64,000 nucleotides of DNA from Campylobacter sp. 19-13652 (GCF_019702925.1 NZ_AP024713.1:1-64000), one strand, 5' to 3'; positions 37,722-47,257 are shown, counted from the first letter of the stretch. Notes: a model not told the origin generated them from the letters alone. A program made the numbers and translations.

Positions 37722-37910
37722 GTGGGGACGCTAAGAGTGCTTTATGGTTTATTAGTTGGTGCTTTGTTTGCGGTGTGCGGCTGGATAGCTTCAAATTTTG
37801 ACACCGCTAGCAGCATTAAGCTTATTGCGGCAAATCTTGGGCTATGCCTGCTTTGCGTTGGGATTATTTTTGTGTTTTTTGGACTGGAGAGACATTATAA
37901 GAGCCTATGA
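37722..37910 (+). CDS. Small two-helix membrane protein, hypothetical
   Basis: A 62-residue product starting at GTG behind AGAGAG, with two membrane helices (about 8-25 and 37-54) and a short basic tail (ERHYKSL). It lies between ilvE and the HflK-like gene on the same strand. I do not recognise it. A second reading frame overlapping from 37798 is open to 38013 but has a Cys-rich unconvincing end; the first is preferred because of its site and helices. Confidence 0.5.
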   Translation: MGTLRVLYGLLVGALFAVCGWIASNFDTASSIKLIAANLGLCLLCVGIIFVFFGLERHYKSL

Positions 37911-38012
37911 TGTTGGGTTATTTATAGCTGGGGTTTGCAATGCTTGCGGTAATGCTTGTGTGTGGGCTTGCTATAAAAATGGCTTATATAGAATAAATTT
38001 AAAAGGATTTTA

Positions 38013-39107
38013 ATGCCAGCAGATTTGAATGATTATTTTAATAAAAAAAGCGGCTCAAGCGGCGGCTTTGGCGGTGGCGGCTCAGGTGGGGCAAAGCCAA
38101 ATTTTAAGGCGCCAAATTTTAACTTTGGCAAATTCGGCGTGGGCGTGTATGTCATCATCGCTATCATCGCGGTGCTTGCCATCACTCAGCCCTTTGTGGT
38201 GATAAACTCAGGCGAAGTGGGCATAAAATCCACAGCGGGCAAATACGAGACAAACCCGCTCCAGCCTGGCTTTCACTTCTTTATCCCGCTTATTCAAAGG
38301 GTCATCGTGGTCGATACTCGTGTGCGACTTATTAACTACACCAGCGGCGAAGACAGCGGCGAGAGCCTGCGATATAGCCAAAGTGGCAGTGCAGGCATAA
38401 TCCGCAAAAACTCGATCTCCGTCCTTGATGCGAGAAACCTGCCAGTAAGCATTGACATTACCGTGCAGTATCGCCTAAATCCACAAAACGCCCCGCAAAC
38501 CATCGCCAGCTGGGGGCTAAGCTGGGAGAATAAAATCGTCGACCCAGTCGTGCGAGACGTGGTGCGTAGCGTAACAGGCAAATACACCGCCGAGGAGCTA
38601 CCAACTCGCCGCAACGAAATCGCCCTTCAAATCGAAAACGGCATACGCAAAAATATCGACGCCCAGCCAAACAAGCCAGTCGAGCTACTCACCGTCCAGC
38701 TGCGTGAGATAATCCTGCCAGCTAAGGTAAAAGAGCAAATCGAGCGAGTCCAAATCGCCAAGCAAGAGGCCGAGCGGACAAAATACGAAGTCGAGCGAGC
38801 CAACCAAGAAGCCCTAAAGCAAGCAGCCCTTGCAGAGGGTGCGGCAAAGGCTGAGATAATCAAGGCCAAAGCCAAAGCGGATGCTGTAAAAATCGAAGCC
38901 GACGCACAGGCTTACGCAAACCGAGAGGTGGCAAAGAGCCTTGATAGTAATCTTTTAAATTTAAAGCAGATCGAGACGCAGGCTAAATTTAACGAAGCCT
39001 TGCGTGAGAATAAGGACGCTCAGATCTTCCTAACCCCAGGCGGAGCGGTGCCAAATATCTGGGTCGATACGAAGGATAAAGCTAGGCAAAGTGCTATCAC
39101 ACGATAA
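38013..39107 (+). CDS. SPFH/prohibitin-domain protein, HflK-like
   Basis: A 364-residue membrane protein with a Gly-rich disordered N-terminus (about 10-35), one membrane helix (about 44-65) and the SPFH domain (QPFVVINSGEVGIKSTAGKYE and on), then a charged coiled coil (about 235-310) with EQIERVQIAKQEAERTKYEVERANQ-type repeats. HflK/HflC and prohibitins form membrane-associated cages that modulate FtsH. No hflC gene follows, so it is likely a stand-alone member, as in other Campylobacter. It starts at ATG behind AAAAGGA. The coding sequence is unusually rich in GC for the window. Confidence 0.85.
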   Translation: MPADLNDYFNKKSGSSGGFGGGGSGGAKPNFKAPNFNFGKFGVGVYVIIAIIAVLAITQPFVVINSGEVGIKSTAGKYETNPLQPGFHFFIPLIQRVIVVDTRVRLINYTSGEDSGESLRYSQSGSAGIIRKNSISVLDARNLPVSIDITVQYRLNPQNAPQTIASWGLSWENKIVDPVVRDVVRSVTGKYTAEELPTRRNEIALQIENGIRKNIDAQPNKPVELLTVQLREIILPAKVKEQIERVQIAKQEAERTKYEVERANQEALKQAALAEGAAKAEIIKAKAKADAVKIEADAQAYANREVAKSLDSNLLNLKQIETQAKFNEALRENKDAQIFLTPGGAVPNIWVDTKDKARQSAITR

Positions 39108-39116
39108 GGAGGCGCT

Positions 39117-40022
39117 ATGAATATAGCGTGGGATAAGCTAGGAGGCTTGCTGCCAGCTATTGTAATAAACGAGACCGGCAAGGTCATAATGCATGCGTAT
39201 ATGAATGAGGAGGCGCTTGCGCTTAGCCTGTCTACAGGGCTTGCACACTACTACTCCAGAAGCCGTGCAAAGCTCTGGCAAAAGGGCGAGAGTAGCGGAC
39301 ATATCCAGCGTATACAGGCTATTTGGCTAGATTGCGATGCGGATACTTTGCTTTTGCAAGTCGCCCAAGAGGGCGTGGCCTGCCACACTGGCAGAAAGGG
39401 CTGCTTTTATAGGGGCGTGGACGCTTTTAGCGCCAGTGCGCACGAGCTTGTGGATAAATTTAAAAATGGCAAGCTAAGCGCAGCCGAGCTTATAAAAGGC
39501 GTAAAATGCGCTGATGATGAGAGCTTTTTTATTGCCTCTAGCCCCTGCGAGCAATCACTCACGCCAAAGCCAGATAGCAAGCCATCAATGCTAGTAAAGC
39601 CGCACTATGACGTGCTTGATGAGCTTTATCACGCTGTGCTTGAGCGGCGATTAAGCGGCGATGCAAAAAGCTCCTATGTAGCCAGTCTTTTTGCTAAGGG
39701 GCATGAGGCTATGCTAAAAAAAGTCGCCGAAGAGGCAGGCGAGTTTATCATGGCGTGCAAGGAGGCGGAGTTTGCTAGGCGGCTGGGACAGGATATAAAT
39801 GAGCCAAATGCGGCCACAGTGCCACAATCTCAGGATAAAGCTATAAAGCCAAATATCGCCAAAAGCGCAAAGGAGGCGGTGATTTATGAGGCGGCTGATA
39901 TGATTTTTCACACTATTGTTGCACTTTGTGCGCTTGATACGCACCCTCAAGCGGTGCTTGATGAGCTTTCTCGTCGCTTTGGCATAAGTGGCATAGAGGA
40001 GAAAAATAGCCGTGCTAAGTAG
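39117..40022 (+). CDS. hisIE: Bifunctional phosphoribosyl-AMP cyclohydrolase/phosphoribosyl-ATP pyrophosphatase
   Basis: A fused HisI-HisE enzyme for steps two and three of histidine biosynthesis. The HisI half has [43 protein letters not shown] and [12 protein letters not shown] (Zn-binding Cys). The HisE half starts near residue 160 ([12 protein letters not shown]) and has [18 protein letters not shown] and [12 protein letters not shown]. At 301 residues it is longer than most (about 200-230): extra sequence lies between the halves and a Pro/Asn/Gln-rich insertion of about 30 residues interrupts the HisE helices. It overlaps the next gene by 11 bases. Confidence 0.95.
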   Translation: MNIAWDKLGGLLPAIVINETGKVIMHAYMNEEALALSLSTGLAHYYSRSRAKLWQKGESSGHIQRIQAIWLDCDADTLLLQVAQEGVACHTGRKGCFYRGVDAFSASAHELVDKFKNGKLSAAELIKGVKCADDESFFIASSPCEQSLTPKPDSKPSMLVKPHYDVLDELYHAVLERRLSGDAKSSYVASLFAKGHEAMLKKVAEEAGEFIMACKEAEFARRLGQDINEPNAATVPQSQDKAIKPNIAKSAKEAVIYEAADMIFHTIVALCALDTHPQAVLDELSRRFGISGIEEKNSRAK

Positions 40023-40542
40023 CATAAAAGCGTCCATATTATTTGCTATCGCCCACGCTGGAGTGATCGAGTGGCTGGCGTATGGCTTTGTTCTTATGGC
40101 GTTTTTGCTTGTAATTTTTGTGGCTATTTTTATCGCTGCGCGCTCGTGGTGGCAGGTGGGGTTTTTGCTGATTGTGGCTGGCTTTGGCGGATTTTTTTAT
40201 GGAATTTATACTATGCATGAATTTTTAGGTGCTAGGCTGCATAGCGTTAGTATTTCTGATATTAATGCTCGTCAACTTCAGTATTCAGATACGCTTTTGG
40301 TTGAGTTTAACCTTAAAAACGAGGGGCAAAAGCCGCTTTTGGGATGTCAAATTTATCTTAGTTTTTACCACCCAAGTAAGCAATCTATAAAAGATTTTTT
40401 AAACTCACTACGCCCTTTTCGTACCCATATTATAGCTATTTCAAGCACCTTGTCGCCAAGCCAGAGCGAGCATATAACCCGCACTATTAAAGGCTTTAGT
40501 GCCGCAGAGTATGGGTTTAAAAAACGAGTGGAGTGTTACTGA
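40012..40542 (+). CDS. DUF2393 family membrane protein
   Basis: A 176-residue protein with two membrane helices (about 18-45 and 47-68) and a periplasmic or cytoplasmic beta-rich tail beginning [35 protein letters not shown], the DUF2393 pattern found in Campylobacter and Helicobacter. The start is GTG overlapping the end of hisIE; no ATG lies nearby. Function unknown. It is the first of two tandem copies. Confidence 0.75.
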   Translation: MLSSIKASILFAIAHAGVIEWLAYGFVLMAFLLVIFVAIFIAARSWWQVGFLLIVAGFGGFFYGIYTMHEFLGARLHSVSISDINARQLQYSDTLLVEFNLKNEGQKPLLGCQIYLSFYHPSKQSIKDFLNSLRPFRTHIIAISSTLSPSQSEHITRTIKGFSAAEYGFKKRVECY

Positions 40543-41096
40543 TGAGTGCTAGCTATTTTACCGTCGTGCATATTTTGGTTTTGGCTACGATTTGGACTGT
40601 CTATCTGCTTTTGGCGGTGCTTGCATGGAGGGTGCAGAGGCGATATTTTGGGCTTATACTGCTTGCAAATTTTTTGATTTTAGCGACCATATCGCTGCTT
40701 ATGATGTTTGTTGTGGATAAATATACAAAAATATCAAAATTAGAAAATGTCAGCTCATCTAGGATTTTGCGAAATGAAAGTATAGTTTTTAAGGCTACGG
40801 TTAGAAATTTAGGAAACTTCACCCTATCAAGCTGTAAATTTACCGTAAAACTCATAAATAACCCCCTAAGCTCAGAGGGGCTTAACGGCTCAAGCGTGTT
40901 TAAGCCAAGCGGCTTAGATTTTTTTGGCTGGTTTAGCTCAAGTACCAGCAAGGAGTCTAGACCAAATGTGATTGAGCACAGCGCCGTCATAGCTAGGGAT
41001 TTACCGCCAAAAAAGAGTCTTGATTTTAGCGTTTTTATGCCATATCCTGCGTATTTTAAAAATACCACGTATGTTACAAAGCTAAGCTGCTACTGA
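40533..41096 (+). CDS. DUF2393 family membrane protein, second copy
   Basis: A 187-residue paralogue of the gene before it: two membrane helices (about 8-28 and 40-60), then a domain with the same plan (VFKATVRNLGNFTLSSCKF, later a long insert and VTKLSCY at the end against the VECY end of the first copy). It starts with a ten-base overlap. The pair may form a heteromer; function unknown. Confidence 0.75.
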   Translation: MLLMSASYFTVVHILVLATIWTVYLLLAVLAWRVQRRYFGLILLANFLILATISLLMMFVVDKYTKISKLENVSSSRILRNESIVFKATVRNLGNFTLSSCKFTVKLINNPLSSEGLNGSSVFKPSGLDFFGWFSSSTSKESRPNVIEHSAVIARDLPPKKSLDFSVFMPYPAYFKNTTYVTKLSCY

Positions 41097-41197
41097 TATT
41101 TGGCTTTAAATTTGCCCTCCCCCCTTTTTTTATATGGTTTAATTTAAATTTAAAATGGTATTATTTTAAAATAAAGATTAAACATAGGGGGGATAGT

Positions 41198-41983
41198 TTG
41201 TTTATAGATGACAGCTTAATGCAAACAAGCGCATTTTGGGGTATTGTAGTACTTAGTATAGCGTCCTTTATAGCAGGATATATCGACGCTATAGCGGGTG
41301 GGGCTGGGCTTGTGCTAATACCTGCTTTTATGCTCGCTGGATTTACTCCGCAGTTTGCGCTAGGGCAGGAAAAGCTAGTTAGCACCATTGGTACATTTGC
41401 CGCTATTAAAAACTTCGCAAAGGGCGGACATATCGTGCTTAAAGTACTGCCTACTGGGATACTTGCCGCACTTTTTGGCTCTTATTTGGGGGCAAAAATC
41501 ATACTGCTTTTATCTGCTCAAATGGTATCGTTTATCATCATGGCACTTTTGCCTTTCGGGCTTTTTATAGCCATTTTTAAAAAGCTTTTAAAGCCTAGAC
41601 AAAGCAGGCAAAACACAGGCTTGATAGCTAGCTTTATTACTTGTTTTGTGGTGGGATTTTATGACGGATTTTTTGGTCCAGGTACTGGGAGCTTGTTTAT
41701 AATTGCGCTTAGTTTTTTAAATGGGCTTAGTCTGCTTGAATCCAGTGGGACGTCAAAGATACTGAACTTATCCTCAAATATCGGCGCATTTATCGCTTTT
41801 GCCATGGCTGGAGAGATGGCATTTTTACTTGGGATTCCTATGATAATCTCTAGCGTCGTGGCAAATCACATAGCCAGCCTACATGCGATAAAAACAGACG
41901 GAGCTTTGGTGCAAAAGGTGCTTTATGCCGTTGTTTTGCTTATGCTTTGCACTCTTGTGTATCAGGCTATACAAGGGTTTTAA
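41198..41983 (+). CDS. TSUP-family transporter (TauE/SafE)
   Basis: A 261-residue membrane protein with about eight segments of the TauE/SafE (TSUP) family. The two half-repeats are visible as AGYIDAIAGGAGLVLIPAF and VGFYDGFFGPGTGSLFIIA. Such proteins export sulfite, sulfoacetate or other small anions. The start is TTG behind AGGGGGGA; a later ATG at 41219 is possible. Two bases separate it from the Cache/AraC regulator, so they are likely co-transcribed. Confidence 0.85.
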   Translation: MFIDDSLMQTSAFWGIVVLSIASFIAGYIDAIAGGAGLVLIPAFMLAGFTPQFALGQEKLVSTIGTFAAIKNFAKGGHIVLKVLPTGILAALFGSYLGAKIILLLSAQMVSFIIMALLPFGLFIAIFKKLLKPRQSRQNTGLIASFITCFVVGFYDGFFGPGTGSLFIIALSFLNGLSLLESSGTSKILNLSSNIGAFIAFAMAGEMAFLLGIPMIISSVVANHIASLHAIKTDGALVQKVLYAVVLLMLCTLVYQAIQGF

Positions 41984-41985
41984 GT

Positions 41986-44247
41986 GTGATTTTTTCTAAA
42001 AAATATATCCGCACCTTGCTTCCATTTAACGTAGCATTTTTGCTCTTTTTGGGTTTAAATTTATACTTTAACTACACCGCCCTAAGCAGCAACATCAAAC
42101 GCTTTGAGCGCGAGCTTTTTAGTATGGTGCATAGCAAAATAGAAAGCTGGAATGCGTCAAATTTTAAAGATGTGGATAGGATAGCTGGACTTTTGCAAAG
42201 CGAGCCGCTGTCTAGCCCCACGGAGTTAGGCAGCACGCTAGAACGTCTGCGCCAAGGCACGAGTTTTCCTTACATTATACTGGGGCTTGATGATGGCAGC
42301 TTTTACATCTCAGACGCTAGCTACGTCGTGCCGCATAATTATGACCTAAAAAGCCGCGCGTGGTATAACGACACCTTGCGTGCGAACCGCACTATAGCCA
42401 GCGAGCCTTATATCTCTATGCGGCAGGGGCGGCGGAGCGTGAGTATCTGCACGCCTGTGCAGGTGCTTTCTCAGCCAGGAGTGCTGTGCGGTGGGCAGCC
42501 ATTTGAGGTCATACGCAAGTATTTTAAGGAATATCAAAGCATTTATGATAAAAATCTATATCTAATCAGCAAAAACGGCGAGATACTAGCAAGTTTTACT
42601 AGTCCAAGTCCCACGCTAAGGTTTGAAAGCGTGGATATGGATAAATTTGCTAGTTTTGGTATCAGTAGGACAAACTGGCGACTTCTTTTTGAAAAGGATA
42701 GGAAGATTTATACCAGTCAGCTAGGGGCTTACTTGCTTTGGAATTTGCTCTTTTATGCCCTTTGCATTGGCATTTATGTGTTTAGTAATTTCTTTTGGCT
42801 TGCTAAGAATAAAAAAGATGCAAGCCGCCTAAATGCAAGTGAAACATATATAAAAGAGCTACTTGCTACTCAGACAAATGGTATAATCATAAACTGCGAT
42901 GAGAGTCTAAATATAATATCAAAATCCCAAGTTAAAGACAGCTTTTTTGGACTTACGGATAGGTCAAATTTAAAACAAGCTATACAGGAGTGCGTATTTT
43001 TAAGCCCGCAAGATAGGCAAGATTTGGTTAGGGAGCTTTTGGTTGCGACACGGGATACGCAGGTGCGGTATTTTAATCTTAGCTTTACGCAAGTTCCGAT
43101 TTATGAATCTAGCACAAGTAAGACCTTGTCGGATGGGTTTAGCGATAAGCCCGCACAATCAAAGCAAGATTGTCTTGGCGATAATTTGAGCGAGATTAAA
43201 AGTTCTACTAAGCAGCATATGGCAAAAAATAAAAGCTTTTTTATGGGATACTTGTGTGATGTGGCAAGCTTTTTATGGAGTAAGGATTTATGTGTTAGGG
43301 CAAAGCGTTTTGGCAGTGATTTAAAAGGAGGTGAAATTTCTGCTAGCACTAGCTCAAAAGACAAGGAAAACTCTCCCATTATTAGCAGTCAAGATATGCA
43401 AAATGGCTTTCAAGATTTGACTACTAATATGCAAAATTCCCAAGCCGTGCAGAGCTATCTACTTACTATTGCTAGCTTTGGCGAGCAGGCTCCATACTCA
43501 CTTTCTCTTAACTTTTGCGACGTTAGCCCCATTTTGCAGCGTCAGGAAAAGTCCGCTCAGCACAACCCACAGCTTGAGGAGCTTTTGATTTTCATCGTTT
43601 TAAATTTGTCCGATGAGAGCCTGTGCGTGCAAAAGTTAGCACGTGCGACAGGCTATAGCAAGCACTATATTCAGCGGCTTTTTAAGGAGTATGTGGGTGA
43701 GAGTTTGGCTAGCTTTTTAAGGCTTGCTAGGCTTAGCAGGGCTTGCTTTTTGCTTAAATTTAGCGATGATAAAATCAGCGAAATCGCCCTAAAATGCGGC
43801 TTTTCTCACACGGAGACCTTTATCCGCTCCTTTATTAAAGCCTTTGATTTAACGCCTAGTAAATACCGCCAAGCAAGCCAAATAAAGGGCGGCGAGCTAA
43901 AATTTGAGCGGATGAGAATGAGCGAACAACGCATAGCCCTAAGCCACAAAAGAGAAAATATCACTGCCTTAGGCGTGAGTGAAGTGATGATTTTCACCCC
44001 AAATGCCAGCACACAAAATCAAATTTATGCCGCCCCAGCCAAGCAAGATTGCGGCTTTGCCTGTGTGTGGCTATCTGGCGGGGAGTGGCTTAGGATAGAT
44101 GTGGGCTCTAGTGGGCTAACTGGACTGGAGTGCCTAAACCTAGCTTTGGCGAAATTTTATAATCCAAGCATTCATCTTGAGCCTTTTAGTGCTTATTTTC
44201 AAGCAAAAATAAGCGGAGAGATTGACTTTTTGTATCTTAAAATTTGA
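41986..44247 (+). CDS. Membrane-anchored regulator: Cache sensor, AraC DNA-binding domain, effector-binding-like tail
   Basis: A 753-residue protein with an unusual order. A membrane helix (about 11-30) and an extracytoplasmic Cache domain (about 30-245, with FPYIILGLDDGSFYISD, YDLKSRAWYNDTL and SEPYISMRQGRRSVSICTPV) precede a second helix (about 245-270). A long cytoplasmic part follows, then an AraC/XylS helix-turn-helix pair (about 525-620: VQKLARATGYSKHYIQRLFKEYVGESLASF and ISEIALKCGFSHTETFIRSF) and a GyrI-like tail (about 640-753) that could bind a small effector. GTG 41986 was chosen because it lies two bases after the TSUP stop. It most likely controls the reductase genes 330 bases downstream in response to a periplasmic ligand (inference from position). 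Confidence 0.85.
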   Translation: MIFSKKYIRTLLPFNVAFLLFLGLNLYFNYTALSSNIKRFERELFSMVHSKIESWNASNFKDVDRIAGLLQSEPLSSPTELGSTLERLRQGTSFPYIILGLDDGSFYISDASYVVPHNYDLKSRAWYNDTLRANRTIASEPYISMRQGRRSVSICTPVQVLSQPGVLCGGQPFEVIRKYFKEYQSIYDKNLYLISKNGEILASFTSPSPTLRFESVDMDKFASFGISRTNWRLLFEKDRKIYTSQLGAYLLWNLLFYALCIGIYVFSNFFWLAKNKKDASRLNASETYIKELLATQTNGIIINCDESLNIISKSQVKDSFFGLTDRSNLKQAIQECVFLSPQDRQDLVRELLVATRDTQVRYFNLSFTQVPIYESSTSKTLSDGFSDKPAQSKQDCLGDNLSEIKSSTKQHMAKNKSFFMGYLCDVASFLWSKDLCVRAKRFGSDLKGGEISASTSSKDKENSPIISSQDMQNGFQDLTTNMQNSQAVQSYLLTIASFGEQAPYSLSLNFCDVSPILQRQEKSAQHNPQLEELLIFIVLNLSDESLCVQKLARATGYSKHYIQRLFKEYVGESLASFLRLARLSRACFLLKFSDDKISEIALKCGFSHTETFIRSFIKAFDLTPSKYRQASQIKGGELKFERMRMSEQRIALSHKRENITALGVSEVMIFTPNASTQNQIYAAPAKQDCGFACVWLSGGEWLRIDVGSSGLTGLECLNLALAKFYNPSIHLEPFSAYFQAKISGEIDFLYLKI

Positions 44248-44308
44248 TTTTTTGCGTTTATTCTTATGAATTAGCATTTTTGGCCAATAGTTAAATTTGT
44301 CCCATAAA

Positions 44309-44341
44309 ATAGCACTTTTACAAATTAATAAAAAGTGCTAT
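44309..44341. promoter_or_regulatory. Perfect 11-bp inverted repeat between regulator and reductase genes
   Basis: ATAGCACTTTT at 44309-44319 pairs exactly with AAAAGTGCTAT at 44331-44341 around an 11-base spacer. It is 60 bases after the regulator stop and followed by GGCTATTTTTATTATTTTT, so it may be the terminator of the regulator gene. A dyad with 11-base spacing would also suit a dimeric regulator, such as the AraC protein next to it. The rest of the 328-base spacer holds no gene. Confidence 0.5.
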
Positions 44342-44575
44342 GGCTATTTTTATTATTTTTATCAACGCAGTATACATAAAAAAATATGCTAGTATTTTTC
44401 TTAAAGTTTTGATTAAGCACGTGGCAAAATGCTGAGTAAAATTTAAAAGGCTTTGTGGCGTGGTTTTGGTTTAGATTCAAAACCTGATATTGGTGTCAGG
44501 CTTGCTGGCAAGCTTAAATTGCACCAAAGCCAAAAAACACGGCTAAATCAAGGCTGAATTTAAAAAGGAGAGAGT

Positions 44576-46150
44576 ATGCTAGATTTAAAACGCAGAAAGA
44601 GCCTAAAGCGGCTTGCCGGCCTTGGTGCCTGTCTGGCTATGCCAAGCGGGCTATTTGCAAGGCTTAGCGAAGCGGACGTGCCAGCGTGGGATGAGAGCTT
44701 TGACGCTATCGTCGTAGGAAGCGGCTTTGCAGGCAGTGCAGCTATGCTAAGCCTAATGGATAACGGACTAAGCAAGTGCGTGATGATAGAGAAAATGCCC
44801 TACCTAGGGGGCAACTCCGCCTACAGCGGCGGGTCTATGGCGGTGGCTGGCACGAGTATTCAAGCGCGCGACGGCATAAAGGACGACCCAGCTTTGCAGA
44901 TAGCCGACACACTAAAAAGCGGACACAATCTAAACGACAAAGCACTTGTGGAGACGATGATTTACGCTGGGCCACAGACCTTTGAGTGGCTGGTGGAAAA
45001 TGGCGTCAAATTTAAATGGGTCAGCCGCAGCGGCGGACACAGCGTCCCTCGCAGCCACTCAGCTGGGGCTGGCAGCTACATCACTCGCCCGCTGCAGGAT
45101 AAAATCCTGGCTATGGGCGGCGAGATACGCCAAAGGGTGATAATGGATGAGTTGGTCTTTAACGCAAAGGGCGAAGTGGTGGGCATTGCCGTGCGTGAGA
45201 AGTATCAGTTTGACTTTGAAAACAGGGGCGATGAGAGCGAGAATAAAAGCGGAGCAAGACGCTTTTATAGAGCCTACGGCGGCGTGGTGCTAGCCACTGG
45301 GGGCTGGGGTGCTGATGTGGGATTTAGGCAGGAGTTTGACCCAGCACTAAAAGAGAGCGTGCTAACGACAAACCACGCAGGCGCAACAGGATATACGGCT
45401 AAAAAGCTCTTAGCCGATGATATTAAATTTATTGATATGTCCTATATTCAGCGAATGCACGTTACAAGCGCTGATGAGCCATTCTTTGGCTTTGCGTATC
45501 GCTGGATAACGCGCGCATATGCGTATGGCATAATGGTAAATGCCAAGACTGGGCTTCGCTTTGTTAATGAAATAGCCGACCGCAAGGTAGGCAGCGACGC
45601 TATTTGGGCGATGAATGAAGGCGGCAAAAACCCGCCAATACTCATAATGGATATGGAGGGGACTAAAACCGTCGATGTAAAGGACTTTCAGCGTGGGCTA
45701 AGCGTAGGGGCGATAAAGAAATTTGACACTCTTGATGAGCTGATTAGCTACTATCACATTAACCGCGAGCCTTTCCTAGCCCAGCTAAAGCGATATAATG
45801 AATTTGTCGCTCGCTCAGAAGCGGATAAAAGCTACCGAGACCCTGAGTTTGGGCGAAACTACTCGCCCTATAAGGGCAGGTATATAAAGGTAGAAAAGCC
45901 TCCATTTTTTGCCGCGCGCCCTGGGCCAAAGGTGCATCATTGTATGGGTGGAGTAAAAACCAACTTAGACTGCGAAGTCTATAAAAACGACGGCTCGCTC
46001 GTGCCAAATCTATACGCCGCTGGCGAGCTAACAGGCGGACGCCACGGTTATAACCGCCTAGGCAGCAACGCCGTGCTTGACTGCCTGGTCTATGGCAAGC
46101 GAGCTGGCGCAAAGCTAGCTAGCGTGTATAATGCAAAAAGGGGTGCGTGA
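44576..46150 (+). CDS. Periplasmic FAD-dependent reductase, FccA/flavocytochrome c family (flavoprotein subunit)
   Basis: A 524-residue protein with a twin-arginine signal (KRRKSLKRLAG then a short hydrophobic stretch ending SGLFA), the FAD dinucleotide loop GSGFAGSAA (48-56), and the catalytic framework of the fumarate-reductase flavoprotein family: a His in NHAGATGYTA, an Arg in KTGLRFVNE, a His in VHHCMGGVKT and an Arg in GGRHGYNRLGSNA. No haem motif is fused. The order flavoprotein, tetrahaem cytochrome, NapC-like protein matches fccABC of Wolinella. The natural acceptor could be fumarate, urocanate, acrylate, methacrylate or a cinnamate; I cannot decide. ATG behind AAAGGAGAGAG. Confidence 0.9.
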   Translation: MLDLKRRKSLKRLAGLGACLAMPSGLFARLSEADVPAWDESFDAIVVGSGFAGSAAMLSLMDNGLSKCVMIEKMPYLGGNSAYSGGSMAVAGTSIQARDGIKDDPALQIADTLKSGHNLNDKALVETMIYAGPQTFEWLVENGVKFKWVSRSGGHSVPRSHSAGAGSYITRPLQDKILAMGGEIRQRVIMDELVFNAKGEVVGIAVREKYQFDFENRGDESENKSGARRFYRAYGGVVLATGGWGADVGFRQEFDPALKESVLTTNHAGATGYTAKKLLADDIKFIDMSYIQRMHVTSADEPFFGFAYRWITRAYAYGIMVNAKTGLRFVNEIADRKVGSDAIWAMNEGGKNPPILIMDMEGTKTVDVKDFQRGLSVGAIKKFDTLDELISYYHINREPFLAQLKRYNEFVARSEADKSYRDPEFGRNYSPYKGRYIKVEKPPFFAARPGPKVHHCMGGVKTNLDCEVYKNDGSLVPNLYAAGELTGGRHGYNRLGSNAVLDCLVYGKRAGAKLASVYNAKRGA

Positions 46151-46578
46151 TGAGGGGAATTAAATTTATTATTCTGCTTGTTTTGGGCTTTGTATCGGCA
46201 CTAAACGCTGGTGAGGGGCTAAAGGTAGATAAACGCCTGCACGCTAGTAATGGTGTGGTGATAAATGACTTTAGCGCGGATAAGTTCCCACTTTCTGGGG
46301 TGCATAAAAAATTAAATTTAACCTGCAATGACTGCCATAAAGAAAGTGAGCCAGCTCAGTATAGCTCGGCTATGCTAAGCTCCTGCCTAAACTGCCACAA
46401 CAGCTACGCAGCCCTAGCTAGTGCAACGGGGGCTTTGGGACATAATGACAATATCCACGCAAGCCCGCACTACGCAGCCCTAGCCTGCGATAACTGCCAC
46501 CGCTCCCACCGCAAAAGCGAGAATATGTGCGTGCGTTGCCACACGCAAGACAGCTTAAAAAGCCTAATCGTAAAATAA
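46147..46578 (+). CDS. Periplasmic tetrahaem cytochrome c (FccB-like)
   Basis: A 143-residue secreted cytochrome. A signal peptide (LLVLGFVSALNAG) precedes four CxxCH haem sites at about 59-63, 79-83, 113-117 and 127-131, with several further His that can serve as distal ligands. It corresponds to the haem domain of soluble fumarate reductases encoded as a separate protein. It carries electrons from the membrane NapC-like protein to the flavoprotein. Four bases overlap with the reductase gene. Confidence 0.92.
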   Translation: MMRGIKFIILLVLGFVSALNAGEGLKVDKRLHASNGVVINDFSADKFPLSGVHKKLNLTCNDCHKESEPAQYSSAMLSSCLNCHNSYAALASATGALGHNDNIHASPHYAALACDNCHRSHRKSENMCVRCHTQDSLKSLIVK

Positions 46579-46588
46579 GGAGAGCGTG

Positions 46589-47257
46589 ATGAAAAAGATC
46601 TTGATTTTAGGAGCGTTTTTGGGCGTTTTGGCTGTATGGGGTGTAAGTGTGGTAGTGCAAAAGACGGCTGACTATCCATTTTGTGGGTCGTGCCACGAGT
46701 GGGACGGAGCGATAGCCCAGACCGCCCTAGCCGACGACACTCACGGCAGAGCAAACGCAAAGGGCGTGGCGGCTCGCTGCACCGATTGTCACCTGCCGCA
46801 CGAGAGCTTGGCTGAGTATTTGTTTGTGAAATTTAAAAACGGCTTAAGCGAAGGCTATACGACGCTTACTGGGGATGCCAGCAAAAAGGACTGGATAGCG
46901 GGTAGAGACAAGGCAAGGGCAAAGCACACTTATGATAGTGCCTGCCTAAACTGCCACGCTGGAGTGGCGGATAGGGCAAGGCTGGAGCGTCTGGCTGGCG
47001 AAGCTGGGGTAAAAGACGTGGCTTTGGCTGAAAGTAAAAGCGGCGTAAAGCAGGTAGCCTTAGGCAGCGAGAAAGACAGGGCAGCGGCTAAAATGCACCT
47101 AAAATATCTCGAGCTAAAAGGCGGTGCGGATAGCTTTAAATGCACCGACTGTCACAAACACGTGGGGCATAAGGAGCTAGGCAAAATGCTAATAAAAGCC
47201 AGGCACAAAGTCGCCGAAAGCTGGGAAGAGTGGGAGCAAATAAACGGCGTGAAGTAG
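46589..47257 (+). CDS. NapC/NrfH-like membrane-anchored tetrahaem cytochrome (FccC-like)
   Basis: A 222-residue protein with an N-terminal membrane anchor (about 4-24) and four CxxCH sites: CGSCH, CTDCH, CLNCH and CTDCH near the C-terminus. This plan is that of NapC/NrfH quinol dehydrogenases, which oxidise menaquinol and feed periplasmic reductases. ATG at 46589 has AGGAG at the right distance; an in-frame GTG one codon upstream is less well placed. Last gene of the reductase operon. Confidence 0.9.
   Translation: MKKILILGAFLGVLAVWGVSVVVQKTADYPFCGSCHEWDGAIAQTALADDTHGRANAKGVAARCTDCHLPHESLAEYLFVKFKNGLSEGYTTLTGDASKKDWIAGRDKARAKHTYDSACLNCHAGVADRARLERLAGEAGVKDVALAESKSGVKQVALGSEKDRAAAKMHLKYLELKGGADSFKCTDCHKHVGHKELGKMLIKARHKVAESWEEWEQINGVK

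Noticed and set aside
37798-38013. 71-residue frame overlapping the small membrane protein
   Set aside because: Overlaps 37722-37910 in another frame, no ribosome-binding site, Cys-rich end without a recognisable pattern.
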